Assembly (NCBI GenBank): GCA_030761205.1
Contig: JAULJL010000029.1
Span: 2,425,501 to 2,489,500, forward strand
Length of the DNA: 64,000 nucleotides
Source of the DNA: Fremontodendron californicum
Taxonomy: Eukaryota > Streptophyta > Magnoliopsida > Malvales > Malvaceae
Direction of reading: 5' to 3'
Made by a program: the position numbers and the translations under genes. The notes under the pieces were generated by a model. It was not told where the DNA came from, searched no databases, and saw nothing but the letters and a program-made list of their open reading frames with translations. Numbering within the stretch: position 1 is the first letter of the stretch; each line of letters starts with the position of its first letter. Shown piece after piece: positions 33,966 through 46,505 of the stretch.

Positions 33966-34998
33966 TTAATACTAAAAATAAAAATAATCAAATTGCAATT
34001 AATTAATTTTTTTTTTTACAAAGAAATAACTTTAATTATTAATTTTATTCTAATTTTTTTAAATAATTTAATTAAAATTTAAAATTTAATATATTATATA
34101 TATATATATGATGATGATGAAATAGTAATTTTATCAAAAAGTAAATTATATTTTGTACTTATAAGTTATAACTTTAACGTCTCATATCATGATGAATTTA
34201 CAATCTAAATATTTTAAATTCTTGAAAATATTAGAGATGTGAAATTTTTTTTGACAATAATTCAATTATTCTTTAAGGGTAAAAAAATTTGACAATAATT
34301 CAATTATTTTGGTCTTTTGGGTTATACTTATACGGTTAGGTTAGAGTGGGTTTAATTGGATTATGGCTTTCATGGGATTTTATTTTAGCGGGTGGATTTA
34401 ATGGGGTTTTGGGTTTTATGGCCTTTTGGTTTTGGGTATATTTATTATATATTAATAAATAATCATATTAATTATATATTTATTACGTATAATTTAAATA
34501 TAAATTATATTTTTTTAGTACTACTTTATAATTTATACTTTATACTGATGAAAAAAATATAAGTACTCGATAAATATATATATATATCTTGACTATAAGC
34601 ATAAAATTTTTGCATTTTATAAGTATATAAACGAATAGATGAAGGCCAAAATTTATTTTTAAAAGTTTTTTATTTTATAGTGAATATAAATTATAATATA
34701 TTTATATTTTGAAATTCGAGTTCATCAAATCAATTATTTTAAATATCAATATGATTAATTTATAATATATCATATTTTTTATAATAAATTATTTTAAAAT
34801 TTGATTTTATATAACAAATAAATTTCTTATTCTTTTGGTGCTAACAAATATTAATTTTAAAAAATAAATATAATTAAAAATATCATATAATAGCAAAAGT
34901 ATAAAAATAATAATAAATTAATAATTTGTTTTTAGATATAAATATTTAAATTACGTAAAAATGATTACATCTAATATAAAATAAAATGATGTAAAACA

Positions 34999-35262
34999 TA
35001 CCTGAACCCAGATCGAACCCGAACCCAGACCGAACCCGAACCCGAATGGGCCCGAACCCGAATGGGCCCGAACCCGAATGAGTCCGAACCCGAATGGGCC
35101 CGAACCCGAATGAGCCCGAACCCGAATGAGCCCGAACCCGAATGGACCCGAACCCGAATGAGCCCGAACCCGGATGGAACCGAACCCGAATGAGCCCGAA
35201 CCCGAATGAACCCGAACTCGAATAAACCCGAACCCGAATGAACCCGACCCGAACCCGCCCAA
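34999..35262. repeat. Right subterminal 16-bp array of the hAT element
   Basis: About sixteen units of CCCGAACCCGAATGAG and variants. They run in the same direction as the left array although the terminal repeats are inverted. Confidence 0.9.
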
Positions 35263-35282
35263 TTGCCACCTCTACTCTCTAC

Positions 35283-37076
35283 CCACATATTGATACTTAC
35301 TGTTCATCAAGAACGTATATCAAAACCTAAGGGATCAAGAGAAAAATCAGGTTTCTTAAGATTTCTCTTCTATGATCTACTTCTCTTCAAAGAACAAAAT
35401 ATGTCTCTTCTTTAATTAAGAAATTGTGAAAGGCATTAAGGTTATGCAAAATTAGGGTTTGATTTGCATAAAAAAAAAAAAATAATATGTGGTATCAGCG
35501 TTAAGTTTAAAAAACTTGTAATTTTCCTTTAAAGATTACTCTATATCTGTTTCTGATGACCGATTTTCATGTTGCATAATACATTACTATTTGTTGCCAA
35601 TTTGGATTAAGAGACTATCCTTTTAAATTATTTTCCCTTCTGCTATTAACTATGCATTATTAATTCTAGTAAAATTTTGTGCACACCTCAAAAGTTATGT
35701 AATCGATTTTGTATCCAATTTACGTTGAACCGTGAGTATGACTTCTTGATTGAACCGTGTGATAAAGATTTTTATGAATTGAGTTTATATATATCAACGT
35801 CGAAAGGGTCCTGATGAACCTTGAGTTATGGCACAATATTTATTCAGTCAAAACACACCATTTGGTGATTTTCTTCCAAAACGCGCCGTTTGGTGCTTCT
35901 ATAAATAGCCAATAAATGTTTTTTTTTTTCATATTTTCCATCTCCCCTCTCTCTCTAAATTTTCTTTCCCAATCAGTCACCATCCAAAACCCAATTTTCG
36001 ATACCGAACAACCAACAAAAACATAGTTTCTAGTACCGAACCATGGTACCACCCGTCATTGATGCCAGGTTCCTCCCTAAATGTATCTCCAAAATCCACT
36101 TGGTCTCTTCTTTCTAATTTTCTACTTAAAATTTTCATAATTGTAGATCTAAGGAAAAAGCACAACCTGAAACTCTAGCCTTTTTTTGCTATATTTTTCT
36201 ATGTTTTTTACTGTTGTATTGTGTTGCTTCTCCAATTTGGAGATGAAGTTGCCTTCTTGTTTTTTTTTTTTTTTTTTTTTCACTTTTTCTCCAATCGAGA
36301 CCTTTCACTTCTTCAATCTTTTTTTCTTTCCATTTTTGTCTTTTAACTCTCGAGAAAATCTTTTCGTCCCCTTTCTAGACCTTTCCTTTTTTCTCCTTCC
36401 TCTTTTTTTCAATTCCTCTCTTTAAAGTGTCCAGATTCTTCTCCATTTATGTTTCCTTTCGCTTCCAAATCCTCTCCATTTCCCTTTCCTTTCTATTTTT
36501 CTCTGTTTTCTTCTAGGAAATCCAAAGTTTTTGACTTTTCACTCAATTCCCTTGGTGACTACTACGGTGAGAAATCTTACAATGAGAACCGGTGCAAACC
36601 TTTAGTTGGCACAAATTTTAAAAATTTCTTACGCGAAAGTAGTTTGTTTTTTTATCTTTTCTTTTGTTTGGTTTTTGGTGGGTTTAACCAATTTTGAATA
36701 GTATGGACAATTATCAAATAAGATGAAGCATCAAAAGTATTTAGTGTTTGCATTAATAATAAAAAATATTTAATAAAAAGTTTGATAGTTAGAATTATAA
36801 ATGAATTGACTTGGACGAATCGATCTTTATTCATGTTCGTTTGATTATTTTTTAGTCTGTTTGTGTTTGGCTCGTGTTCGCTAAAGATTTTAAAATTATG
36901 TTCGTTTTCAGTTCATTTAAATTAAATGAACTAGTTCACGAATATTAAACAAATATATTCATGAATATATAATCGAACATGTTTGCGAACAATTAAAAAT
37001 CTGTTAATGAACAATAAACAAACAAATAAATCAATTAATTAATTTTAAGTTATTATTAAATAAATGTACTGTACAG
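35283..37076. other. Gene-free stretch, possibly a decayed LTR and leader
   Basis: TGTGGTATCAGCG at 35490-35502 resembles an initiator-tRNA primer site following LTR-like sequence. CTATAAATAGCC near 35900 is a good TATA box followed by a CT-rich leader. Neither is attached to a readable protein. 36186-36700 is T-rich with spurious phenylalanine-rich frames. 36830-37030 has inverted words (TTCGTGAAC / GTTCACGAA type) like a degraded fold-back repeat. Confidence 0.35.
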
Positions 37077-37387
37077 TAGACCTGCTCATGGGCTCGGCTC
37101 GAAAATTTTTTAACTTCCTTGCCCAGGTCCGGCCCGCTGGCCCGAATTCACTGTTCACCTTTAATAATTTTTTTATTTATATTTTTATAGTTAAATTTAA
37201 ATAAAAATTTTATTTTTTATTCTGTGAACAGGACCGGCCCAGATCAGAAAAACACCTGCCCAGACATGGCCCAGTACGGACATGCTACCCGTCCAGCCTG
37301 ACAAGCTCTATCCGAATTAAACTGGACATGAAATAAGCTTTTAATAATATAGATTGGCTTGACCAAGATTACTGTTTAAATAATAAA
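37077..37387. repeat. Left half of a CCCGG-rich repeat split by LTR element 2
   Basis: It starts near TAGACCTGCTCATGGGCTCGG and continues with GGCCCGAATTCACTG and GACCGGCCCAGATC. After element 2 the sequence resumes at 50941 and ends GCTTGACCCATGGACAC, an approximate inverted match to the start. Confidence 0.5.
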
Positions 37388-38407
37388 TATAGCAACGGTT
37401 TTTAGCCCGGATCGGATTCGAATCCGACCCGAGCCATTTGCAATAGGGCCTGCTATTTAGCAGGCCCAATCCGCAGACCCAATGCCCAAAGCCAGAACCA
37501 AACCCTAACCCAAGCAACAGGCCCAATTTTTGGGCCCAATTGATGGGCCTGCCCACTGGCCTATTGCCCTAACCCAAGCCCAAGCCAAACCCTAGCAACC
37601 CCCAAACCCACTGGCCCCTATCCCTGCCCCCAAACCCTTGCCCCTGCAGATCACCTCCCTCACTAGCCAAACAAAACCCTAACCCTAGGACAGCCTGACA
37701 CCAGCAGATAGCCACCCTAACCCCTACCGTACACGCCACCCCTTACCCACTGCCACCACCACCCTAGAAACCCAACCCACACTCAACCTCCCCCAAACAC
37801 TCAACCCCACCATAAAAACCCCCAAGATCGAACCCCAAAGGGGAGGTTTTTTCCCCCACCACAAAAAAAAAAAAAACCCTCTCTCAACCCCGACCGGGAA
37901 CCGACCCCCGAAACAGATCGGACCCCCCACCAAAAAAGGATCCAGAGATCTGGCCCCCCCCTCCGAAACAAAAACCCGAAAAAAAAAACCAAAAAATAAC
38001 CCCCCACAGAAACAACAGCAATCAAAAAAAGCCCTGCAAAAAAAAAAAAAAAAAAAACCACAAACCATCACAAAAAAAAAAAAAAAAAAACCAAGAACAC
38101 AAAAAAAAAGCGTAAGGTCTTGAAACCTAGATCTAGGGATTTCAGTTCGGATTCGGGCAAAACAAAGCCCGAATCCGAGAAGTGGGGGTCGAAACCCCTC
38201 GGGTGTGAGATTTTAGAGGAAATCGGTCGCAGGCGAGCGGCGGCCGGCGATGAGGTACGACGGCCGGCGTGGTGGCCGACCGCTGGTTCTGGGTTTGGGG
38301 GTGGTTTCTGGGTTTGGGGGAAGACAGGGAGAGAAAAGAGGGAGGAAAGAGAGAGAGATGCGAGGAAGAGAGAGAAAGGAAAGATCAGAAATGAAAAAAA
38401 AAGGAGG

Positions 38408-38418
38408 CTTTTATAGCC
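38408..38418 (+). promoter_or_regulatory. TATA box in the 5' LTR of element 2
   Basis: CTTTTATAGCC lies between a GAGA-rich stretch and a GC-rich tract, and again at 48988-48998 in the 3' LTR. It is the only good TATA-like site in the mid-LTR. Confidence 0.5.
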
Positions 38419-40017
38419 CCCTGGAGCGGGTCGGGCAGACCCGCGGGTCGACCCGAGGTCCGCGCATCCGACCCAGTTTAAAAAAAAAAAAGAGAATAAG
38501 CCCGGGGCCCAGCAGACCAGGCCTAATTCTGGGCTAGGGGAGAAAAAAATATAGGCCCTGCGCCCAGCAGCCCAGGCCTGATTTGGGCCATAAAAAAAAT
38601 TAAAATTAAAAAAATAATAATAATAATAATAACTTTTATTTTTATTTTTTTAAAAAAAGGGGAAAATAAAAAATAATAGAAAAAGAGAAAAAAAATAGCA
38701 AAAAATAAGTAAAATAAAACAATAAAAAAAATTAATAATAATGATACAAAAAAAAAAGAAAAATTAGAAAATATTAAAAGAAGAAAATAATAAATAATAA
38801 TGACACAAAAAAAAATAGAAAAAACAAAAAAAATTAAAAAAATTAAAAAGAAAAATTCACGATTATCGGTTTTGACGTTTTGATTTTTTTGGATTTTCGA
38901 CATTTTTCAGGTGGTCGAGAAAGAACAAAGAATTTTACGAAGATCAAGTTCGGCATTCTAATTTTCGGATTCTCGACATTTTTCAAGTATGATTTTAATT
39001 TCCTTATTTATTTTTATTTATATTACTATTTTTATTTATTTATTCTTGTTCAGCATTCGACATATTTTTATTGTTCTGTTTCGATTTAAAAATTATAAAA
39101 ATAATAAATCTTCCAATTATTACGTGTCTTTTAAATTATTTTCGGTAAATAAAATTCTCTAAAAACGGATTTTTTTTCTCGGGATGGTTGGAGCATCAAT
39201 CGTTCTTTGAAATGGTCCGAGTAAGAATAATAATTGAAATACTATCGAAAATATCGGAGTGATTCGAGAATTATTCTTACATAGATAATTTCTTTTATTT
39301 CGGAAATAATTATTAAAAGCATTTTAATTTACTTTTCAAAAAAGAAAAAAGGTTTTAAGAAATGTGAATTACCGACGACGGAATTCGAAGGACGTCACGG
39401 TAGTGATTCCTAAGATATCTTGAGGTGAGAGAATTTCGTTAAATATCACCACGAGTGGTGGGAGTATTTAGCGATATGCTCAATACAAAAATTCATTTAA
39501 AAAATGGAAATAATAAAAAATTGAATAAATAGTGAATGTTTATGCGCTCGATATTTTGCCGTGCTCGTTTTTTTATTTTATGATTCATATATTTGATCGT
39601 ATAATTAGGTATTCAATCATAAGTCTTATATGCTGAGTCGTGTGCATCCGATATTTAAATATTCGCATCATACGCATTTAAATAAAAAATGGATGTAAAT
39701 TGCCGACGACGGAATTCGAAGGATATCACGGTTGTGATTCCTAAGATATCTCGAGGTGAGAAGATCTCGTTAAATACCACCAAGACTGTTGGGAATATTT
39801 AATGAGTATTTTCGATAACAAATTTATGTTCACTTTCGTTTTTCTGAAAAAAAAATAATAACAGTTCCAAAAATTCGAAAAATAATAAACATGTTTTTTT
39901 TTAAATAAAATAAAATAAAAATAAAAGAGAATTGTTTTTAAATAGTGATTTCGAGTCCATTAAATCGAGATTTAAGATAACACGTGATTAAATGGTACCG
40001 TTTTCTAAACGGGCGTT

Positions 40018-40041
40018 GCGGGGGTGCTAATCCTTCCCCGC
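40018..40041 (+). other. Conserved LTR hairpin (element 2, 5' LTR)
   Basis: GCGGGG pairs with CCCCGC around GTGCTAATCCTT. Compared with element 1, both members of one stem pair differ (T-A there, C-G here). The copy at 50702-50725 keeps GCGGG / CCCGC. Confidence 0.65.
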
Positions 40042-40254
40042 ACGTAACCGACTCTCGAACCCAATTATGTTTTACTCTCTGGTTCAAAGTGCGGACTTCG
40101 AAATTGGTTTTAAAAAATATTTTAATTAATTTTAAAATATTTTACTAAAATCGGTTTTAATAGGTGGCCAATCACACCTAGCAAAAAAGATTGGTGGCGA
40201 CTCCATTTTGTGTTTTCAAATTCATCTAGCGGTTGAAAAACCGTTATGACAGCT

Positions 40255-40273
40255 TGGCGACTCCACTGGGGAC
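40255..40273 (+). other. Primer-binding site of element 2
   Basis: TGGCGACTCCACTGGGGAC, three bases (GCT) after the LTR end. An 11-base partial copy lies inside the LTR at 40195-40205. Confidence 0.75.
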
Positions 40274-40369
40274 CTTTGAGAGTCGAGCCACAAATTGATC
40301 ATATGTTATTTTAAAATCTCGAATTAGTCGTAAACAAGTAGTCGAAGGTTTGTCCGTTCCTTCTCACAC

Positions 40370-40870
40370 ACGAGCACGTACATTTCATACATAAGCTCTA
40401 TACCCGAGCTTTATCCCTATAGGTGGAAGTAAAGTACCTACGCTCTCGTGAGGTAATAACCTCCGCATGGGCTAGCGAAACATTTTCGGAGTAATAAAGT
40501 ACCTACGCTTTCGTGAGGTGGTAACCTCCGCATAAGCCCGGAAAATATACTCCAACAAATTGAACTTGTTTAACTCGGGGTGCCTTACTAGCCTTCACGA
40601 GCGACAGTGAGGAGCAATTTGGTTTTTTTTTTAGAACCTAATTCAACCTCATGTAGTGAACTTAGATGGAGCCATATCGAATTTCCAATCGGATATCCCC
40701 GAAATTAGGAAGGAGCATTTGTGATCTTTCGCTATTTGTTTTACATTCCGAACAAAAACTGTGAATCGGGTAATGATGAACGTACATCGTGCTACCCGCA
40801 ATAAGTTTCATTTTTCGCCCCGAAGGCACCGTGATGCTTAAATAAGTTGATACCGTCGGGGCAAATGTTC
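40370..40870 (+). other. Conserved 5' leader of element 2
   Basis: Non-coding partner of 19320-19800. It includes GGGGTGCCTTACTAGCC and GCGACAGTGAGGA at the same spacing, plus two copies of a block with AAAGTACCTACGC...CGTGAGGT. Confidence 0.6.
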
Positions 40871-41279
40871 GTTAACCTTTTGAATTTGTAAATATGAAAA
40901 TTCTTTCTTTCCGTACATCTCGTACATTTCATGCATTAATACACTTGTAAATAAAGCATTTACATTTATAATTGTATTTTTGATTTCACGGTGATAATAA
41001 TCTCATTTGATAAATTGCATAAACACTTGTTGTTGATTAAATGAGAATTGCAAACTGATAGTGTTGAATAAATATTTGGACGTCTGTGCCATAATAAGAC
41101 CCACTACCCCAAAGTTTTTGATAAAAATTGGTTTTCGGGAAATAATATTTTGATTTTTACGAAAAAAAATATGTTTCAAAAAAAAAAAAAAACTGTAGGT
41201 TGAATTTGGGGTCAAGTTTTGTGCAATAAAATTGTTGAATAATTAAGTTCAGTCCAAATCATGTTAATCTAATTATCGA

Positions 41280-41610
41280 ATAGTTTTCTGTATATATTCG
41301 TGCATTAATTTGTTTATTCTTTAGACAAATCAAATTAGCACCATATTGCAATCATAACATGCACGGTCATTTATTGTAGAATACATTAGTGACATACATG
41401 ATCGTTCTCCGTGTATACCAGTATATCAATTCATTTATTCTTTACATGCATCATATCGACATCGTGATTGCATTCATAACAATAAGGTCATGCGTTCGTG
41501 ACATACATGGTCACTCATTGTATATGCTCATGCATTAATTTGTTTATTCTTTACATGCATCATATGGGCATCATGTTACATTCACGGCATTCATAGCTCA
41601 TGCATCATGA
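41280..41610 (+). repeat. CATGCATCAT-type degenerate repeats before gag
   Basis: Units contain TTTGTTTATTCTTTACATGCATCAT and GCATTCATAACAT. They match 20160-20870 of element 1. Confidence 0.6.
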
Positions 41611-41709
41611 AACACACTTGGGGAATAAAAAAGGAAGTCGGCTTAGTTTTGAAAACTTTGAAAGGATTTCTCTTCCAAATCAGAGGTATAAGAATCACTG
41701 CGTACCTCT

Positions 41710-43210
41710 ATGACACAGGCCGGAACCATGGAGGATGAACAAAATAGACTGGATGGAGTGGAAAGAGCACAGAGAACAATTAGTCAGATCTCAGCAAGAA
41801 ACACGAGAACAGATAACAAAATCTCAAGAGGAATCACGTGAGCAAATAGACAAGATGATTTAAATGATGACTAGGCTGACCCGAGGAAAATAGGTTGCTG
41901 AAGGATCGATCATAGGGGAAGAACCTCGACCTCAAGTAAACAACAATGAAGATCCGATCTACCTACCAAGTCAACAAGGCCGAGGACAATTTCAATTGAA
42001 CTCGAAATTTCACCTCTCAGACACAGTTGTTATTCCAAACCAAGACGGCTCACTAGAACAAGAAAAGCTGAAAAAACGTGTGGCAAAGCAAGTGGAAGAC
42101 ACAGAAGTGCAACAGAAGTATGATCTGTTTGAAGAGAGACTCAAAGCCATAGAAGGAATAGACATTTTCGGGAATACGGATCCGAATGAGCTCAGCTTGG
42201 TCCCAGATTTGGTGATTCCGCTAAAATTCAAGGCCCCTGAATTTGAAAAGTATGACGGATCGAAATGTCCAGCAACCCACATCACGATGTTTTATCGGAA
42301 AATGGCTGGCTACACCAACAATGACAAGCTGTTAATCCACTGCTTCCAAGACAATCTAACAGGGTCAGCTACAAGATGGTATAATCAGTTGGATCAAGGT
42401 TGTATCCGTTCTTGGAAAGATCTGGCAAAAGCTTTCAAGACTCAATATAAGCACATGATCGACATGGCACCAGATAGGTTAACATTGCAGAATATGGGAA
42501 AGAAGGATACGGAAGGTTTTAAGGAATATGCCCAACGATAAAGGGATATGGCAACACAGGTGCAACCACCACTCACTGAGAGAGAAAATATTGTACTGTT
42601 CATCGGTACATTAACGACACCTTATTATGACAGAATGGTTGGCAATGCCTCAAGAAATTTCGCTGATATGGTTATTTCTGGTGAGATGATCGAGAATTCT
42701 ATCAAGAACGGAAAACTCGAAGGAGATAAGACATCCAATGCCGAGAGAAATGAGGCACCTGAAAGGAAGGAGGAACATGTCCAGGCTATGGGAGAATTCA
42801 CTCCATATCCCCGAGTCTCTCCATATCAACCATGTTACTCTACCAATGTCTCTCCAAGTCATTATCCTTACCTTCCAAATATTCAAACACCTTATCCTAT
42901 GCCAGCCCCTGCAACTAGGCCTGCTTCCCAGAAACGACCGAGGGGCAACCAAGAGAAATTTTCAATCCCAATCCCTAAACTGTTGCCATTACTAATAAGG
43001 AACCAATACCTTACCCTTGTGCCTTTGAAAACAGTTTCAAACCCATCAGCAAGGAGTTATGACCCGAACAGCAAGTGTGAGTATCACATGGGGGCAATTG
43101 GACATTCAACTGAAAAATGCAGACAACTGAAGGAAAAGATTGAAGTTCTTGTCCACGATGGCATTTTGACTCCAGAGCTATTCGAACAGTGGAAATCCGC
43201 ATTGCCATAA
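41710..43210 (+). pseudogene. gag of LTR element 2, nearly full length, broken
   Basis: The capsid/nucleocapsid polyprotein of a Tat/Ogre-type Ty3/gypsy element. An ATG at 41710 opens a coiled-coil-like N-terminus (EDEQNRLDGVERAQR). Near 41770 the reading moves to another frame (QQETREQITKSQEESREQ). Stops follow at 41861 and 41891, then the main capsid runs from about 41900: VIPLKFKAPEFEKYDGSKCP, LLIHCFQDNLTGSATRWYNQ, SWKDLAKAFKTQYKHM, DRLTLQNMGKK. A TAA at 42539 stands where relatives have Trp, and the same frame continues (VQPPLTERENIVLFIGTL, YYDRMVGNASRNFADMVISG). A proline/tyrosine-rich linker leads to the C-x2-H-x5-H-x4-C knuckle (CEYHMGAIGHSTEKC) and the end WKSALP. No protease or other pol domain follows. 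Confidence 0.92.
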
Positions 43211-45890
43211 ATCGGTTTCTTCGCCACGGGTTTGGAGGATGAGAATGGTTACCTTTAAAAGCATGTTGACAAGCATTGAGGAATATGCATGTAGTCCTAT
43301 GCCTCATCATGAAAGCACTTGTCTTATGTTGGCATCCACATGAAATAGATAAATTTTGAATTTCAAAGGCTTTGTGTTTATTGTGTTTTAATTTGAATTT
43401 GCAAAAATAAACATTAAGGAAATTCTTGATTTTGAAGAGCGCGTTCTTAAAAGAAAAAATCTTTCTTCACGTTAAGAAATGATGAGATATCTTGAGATTA
43501 TTGATGATCAATGTTAGAAATGACCCAACACCCTTTCCCCTCTCTTTCGGACTTGCCTATGCTTGAATCCTTTGAGTTTGAAACAGTCAATGCTTCCAGG
43601 AATATATTGTTGAATTTCAGAAACCATAGTCAGTGCAATAAGAAAAATGCAGATCCTAGTTTAGGTTATGAGCAATGGAACAAACTTTTTGAGAAAATCC
43701 GAGCTTTTTGTTGTCTCAAACAAGTGAAACCTTTTTCAAGAATCTGGATTATGGTAAATTGATGTGTGTCAAGGTTATGCCAAAACCATTCACATCCCTT
43801 TCCGTAACCACAAAACTAGAGTTGCCCAGACGTCACCTCATGATTAACGTCTCAAGTAACAATGACTAAACCTGATTTTCTCGTGTTCTTAGAAAAAAAA
43901 GCTATTTTTGAGCCATATTCTTTCTTGTCCCTTCGGAAAGCCAAAAAGACTTGAGGTGTTCCTCGTTATGATACGAAGTCTCATTTGTATGACCAATCAA
44001 ATGGTGCATCATTTGTAGATACGGAGGACACGTGGTGAATAAAGATGAAGTAATTTTTGGAGCATGCATAAAAAAATGAAAAAAAAAGAAAAGAAAGAAA
44101 ATGAAAAACGAGTGTGACATCATGCATTTATGAAATTCAAGATGGCTTCAAGAAAGAAAAAACCTTTTCATTATTTTCCTCTAGGGAATGACTTTTCGAT
44201 TTGCGTGCTTGTGCTTGAGATGAAAAATGGCCATCTTTCATCATCAATTCACAAATTATAAAATATCCTTTTGCTACCCCTTTTGAGCCTAGTGAATACT
44301 TTTGTTCTTTCAACCCCGATCAAGGATCACCCTCCACACTAGGGGGCAAATGCGAGGAAGGATCTTTAATCGAAGAGAAGTTTGAGCTTTCAAATAACTA
44401 CGGGCTCAACTTGTCAAAATAGAAATGCAAAAAAAAAAAAGGGAGATAAAAAGAAAAATGAAAGCAAAAAATAGAAAAGGAAGAAAAGAACAGATGAAAA
44501 TCATCGAATAAAGAGAAAGCTCTGAAAAGACAAATGTTTCGAAGAGAATCCTCCTTATGAAATAATCCTTGATTTCATCACCTTAAACACATGTTTGGGC
44601 CTATTTATCTTTTCTTTCAGTACCTCGAACCTCGGCCTACATTACGTACCTGAAAAAGACCATTTTGATCGAGCATGGTCATTTAAATTGATGAGTCTAT
44701 TCTTAGAAAAATGCATGAGACTTCGGTCTCCTTTCTGGTTAGAAATCCTTTTTGGATAAGTCTTGATTTCTTGAATGCATGGTGAAACATTTAATGAAAA
44801 AATGGAAAGAAGGAGACTCTAGGGTGAAAACTCAAAATGGGCAGTTTAGAGTAAAATGGGAGAATTTCGGTGCCGCTTATGGTATTGTCAAGGCCATAAC
44901 AAAAGAAGAGGTCATTTTGAAGAAATCAAGGAACATCTGAGAATTCCAAAATATCCCAAAACTGTCAACTCTCGTTTGGAGGTTCGACTTTAAAAGCTGA
45001 GACCGTTTTCCTTTCCAGAATTAACTTTCCGGTTTGAACATCCCAGCTAGTCTTGACGTTTGTCAAAACGCCATAATTTGGAAGCTAAAAGAAGGTTGAA
45101 TTTGTTTGAGTCCAGAAAAAATCATGTTCTACAAAATCTGTTCCATTTGTGAGTCTAGTAAGGATATACATTTTTCCTGTTGTGAAATCTCCTTGGATCA
45201 ATCAAAATCTTGTTGTACCAAGCCTTTCGACTTAATTTGAGAAAAAGCCGAATGAACACTCAGAAAAACTTCTAATAGTGATCATCAATTTTTTAGAGGT
45301 TTGGGTATCAGATAATGACATTTTTAGCTCAAAAGCTTTCAGTAAATAAGCAAATATTTTGCAAAAAAAAAAAAAAAGAAGCAAGCAAAAGCAGATAAAT
45401 GATAATATTTTTGGAAGAAACCATTTTTGATGTTGGCATAAGGCAAAGGTTCTTCTGGCCCAGAGGTATGGAACTATTGAGGTAGAAGAAATGAACACTC
45501 GGACTCCAGTTGATAAAATTTTGAAAAACTATTGGGGCAAATAGATAGTTCCAAAGTGAAGAAAAGGGTTGATCTCTTACGAGGCACGAGCGTTTTAGGA
45601 TACACTCTGTTTCGAAGAGGAAAAACGATTTGGAAAAGCTAAACCAAGATCAGGAAAAACAATTGGGAACATTCGCATCATGCATGAACATTCGCATATT
45701 TATTAAGTTTTGCATCTGCATCGTGTCGTAAAATGTGTACATTATTCGAGGGTACTTGCACATGCATCATCAGGGGCATATGCATTGACTTTGCATGACA
45801 TTCACATTTCATGCATGACATTGACTATTCGAAATTTTGACATTTGAATCTGAACAGTCAGTGAGATTTTCTTCCAAAATATGATTGTGA
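43211..45890 (+). other. Non-coding interior of element 2 downstream of gag
   Basis: Aligns with 21071-23985 of element 1. An 83-residue frame at 43511-43762 lies in this region, but the matching part of element 1 is interrupted, so I do not call it a gene. The block at 44320-44357 (GATCAAGGATCACCCTC...GGGGGCAAATGCGAGGAA) is among the best conserved between the two elements. No pol motif is present. Confidence 0.6.
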
Positions 45891-45909
45891 AAGATCTTCA
45901 GGTATGATC

Positions 45910-46505
45910 ACCAAGACCTCCGGGCACCTCTTTTAAAACCTCCGGGTTACCTCTCTTAAGTCCTCCGTGCACAGGAAAAGAAAAAGAAAATTAAAAAAGA
46001 AGACCTACGGACATGTATTTTAAAACCTCCGGGTTACCTCTTTCAAGACCTCCGGGCACCATTTTCAAAAAAGATCATTTTTATAAGACCTCTGGGCATC
46101 CGTTTCAAGACCTCCGGGCATTATTCTCAGAATTCATGTTTTCAAGACCTCCGGGCACTATTCTCGAAAATCATCGATAAGACCTCCGGGCATCATTTTC
46201 AAAGAAAAAACATTTTTAAGACATCCGGGCAACTGTTTCAAGACCTCCGGGCATTATCCTCAAAAATCATGTTTTCAAGACCTCCGGGCAGCTTTCTAAA
46301 AAATCATTGATAAAGACCGCTGGGCATCATTCTCAAAGTCTAGAATAAGACCTCCGACCACCACTTTCAAAGAAGTAACATTTTTTAGACCTCCAAGTAT
46401 CTGCTTTCAAAAACCTCCTGGTAACATCTTTCAAAATGACATTTTTCAAAAACCTCCGGGTAACATCTTTCAAAATGACATTTTTCAAAACCTCCGGGTA
46501 CCATT
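45910..46505 (+). repeat. Irregular array of AAGACCTCCGGGCA units (element 2)
   Basis: More than fifteen copies of the ACCTCCGGG core, spaced about 20-45 bp apart. Same core as 25796-26150 in element 1. Confidence 0.88.

Larger units (their letters stand above)
33756..35274. mobile_element. Non-autonomous hAT element with perfect ends
   Basis: Perfect 12-bp inverted repeats (TAGAGGTGGCAA at the left, TTGCCACCTCTA at the right) and a perfect 8-bp target duplication, CTCTCTAC (33748-33755 and 35275-35282), identify a hAT-type element of 1519 bp. Both subterminal regions carry tandem 16-bp units of CCCGAACCCGAATGRR type. The AT-rich middle has no transposase. Apparent 103-107-residue proteins in all three minus-strand frames come from the 16-bp period. 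Confidence 0.93.
37388..40251 (+). repeat. 5' LTR of element 2 (2864 bp)
   Basis: Regions in order are: an A/C-only-looking stretch (37560-38110) with AAACCCTA words; a 12-bp palindrome CCTAGATCTAGG; a GAGA-rich stretch; a TATA box (38408-38418); a CpG-rich tract; A-rich runs; two AATTCGAAGGAYRTCACGG segments (about 39380 and 39710); and the conserved hairpin near 40018. A 98-residue frame at 38120-38416 covers the GAGA-rich part. I do not recognise it and regard it as chance. Confidence 0.9.

Noticed and set aside
34946..35288. Three overlapping 103-107-residue glycine/serine/arginine-rich proteins
   Set aside because: The 16-bp array reads open in all three frames and each frame cycles through the same words. 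It is subterminal repeat DNA of a hAT element.
35490..35502. Intact retroelement primer site (TGTGGTATCAGCG)
   Set aside because: It departs from the initiator-tRNA complement after TGGTATCAG, and no LTR pair or protein could be linked to it. Kept only as a weak hint in the region entry.
37670..37700. Interstitial telomere (AAACCCTAACCCTA)
   Set aside because: Only one or two units and not a true heptamer array. More likely telo-box-like words in an LTR promoter.
38120..38537. Arg/Lys/Glu-rich frames in the LTR of element 2
   Set aside because: GAGA-rich low-complexity DNA. The 3' LTR copy has frame-breaking differences and there is no recognisable domain.
42500..42545. Programmed stop-codon readthrough in gag of element 2
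   Set aside because: The TAA stands in place of a normally conserved Trp, and two further stops plus a frameshift occur upstream. Decay is simpler.
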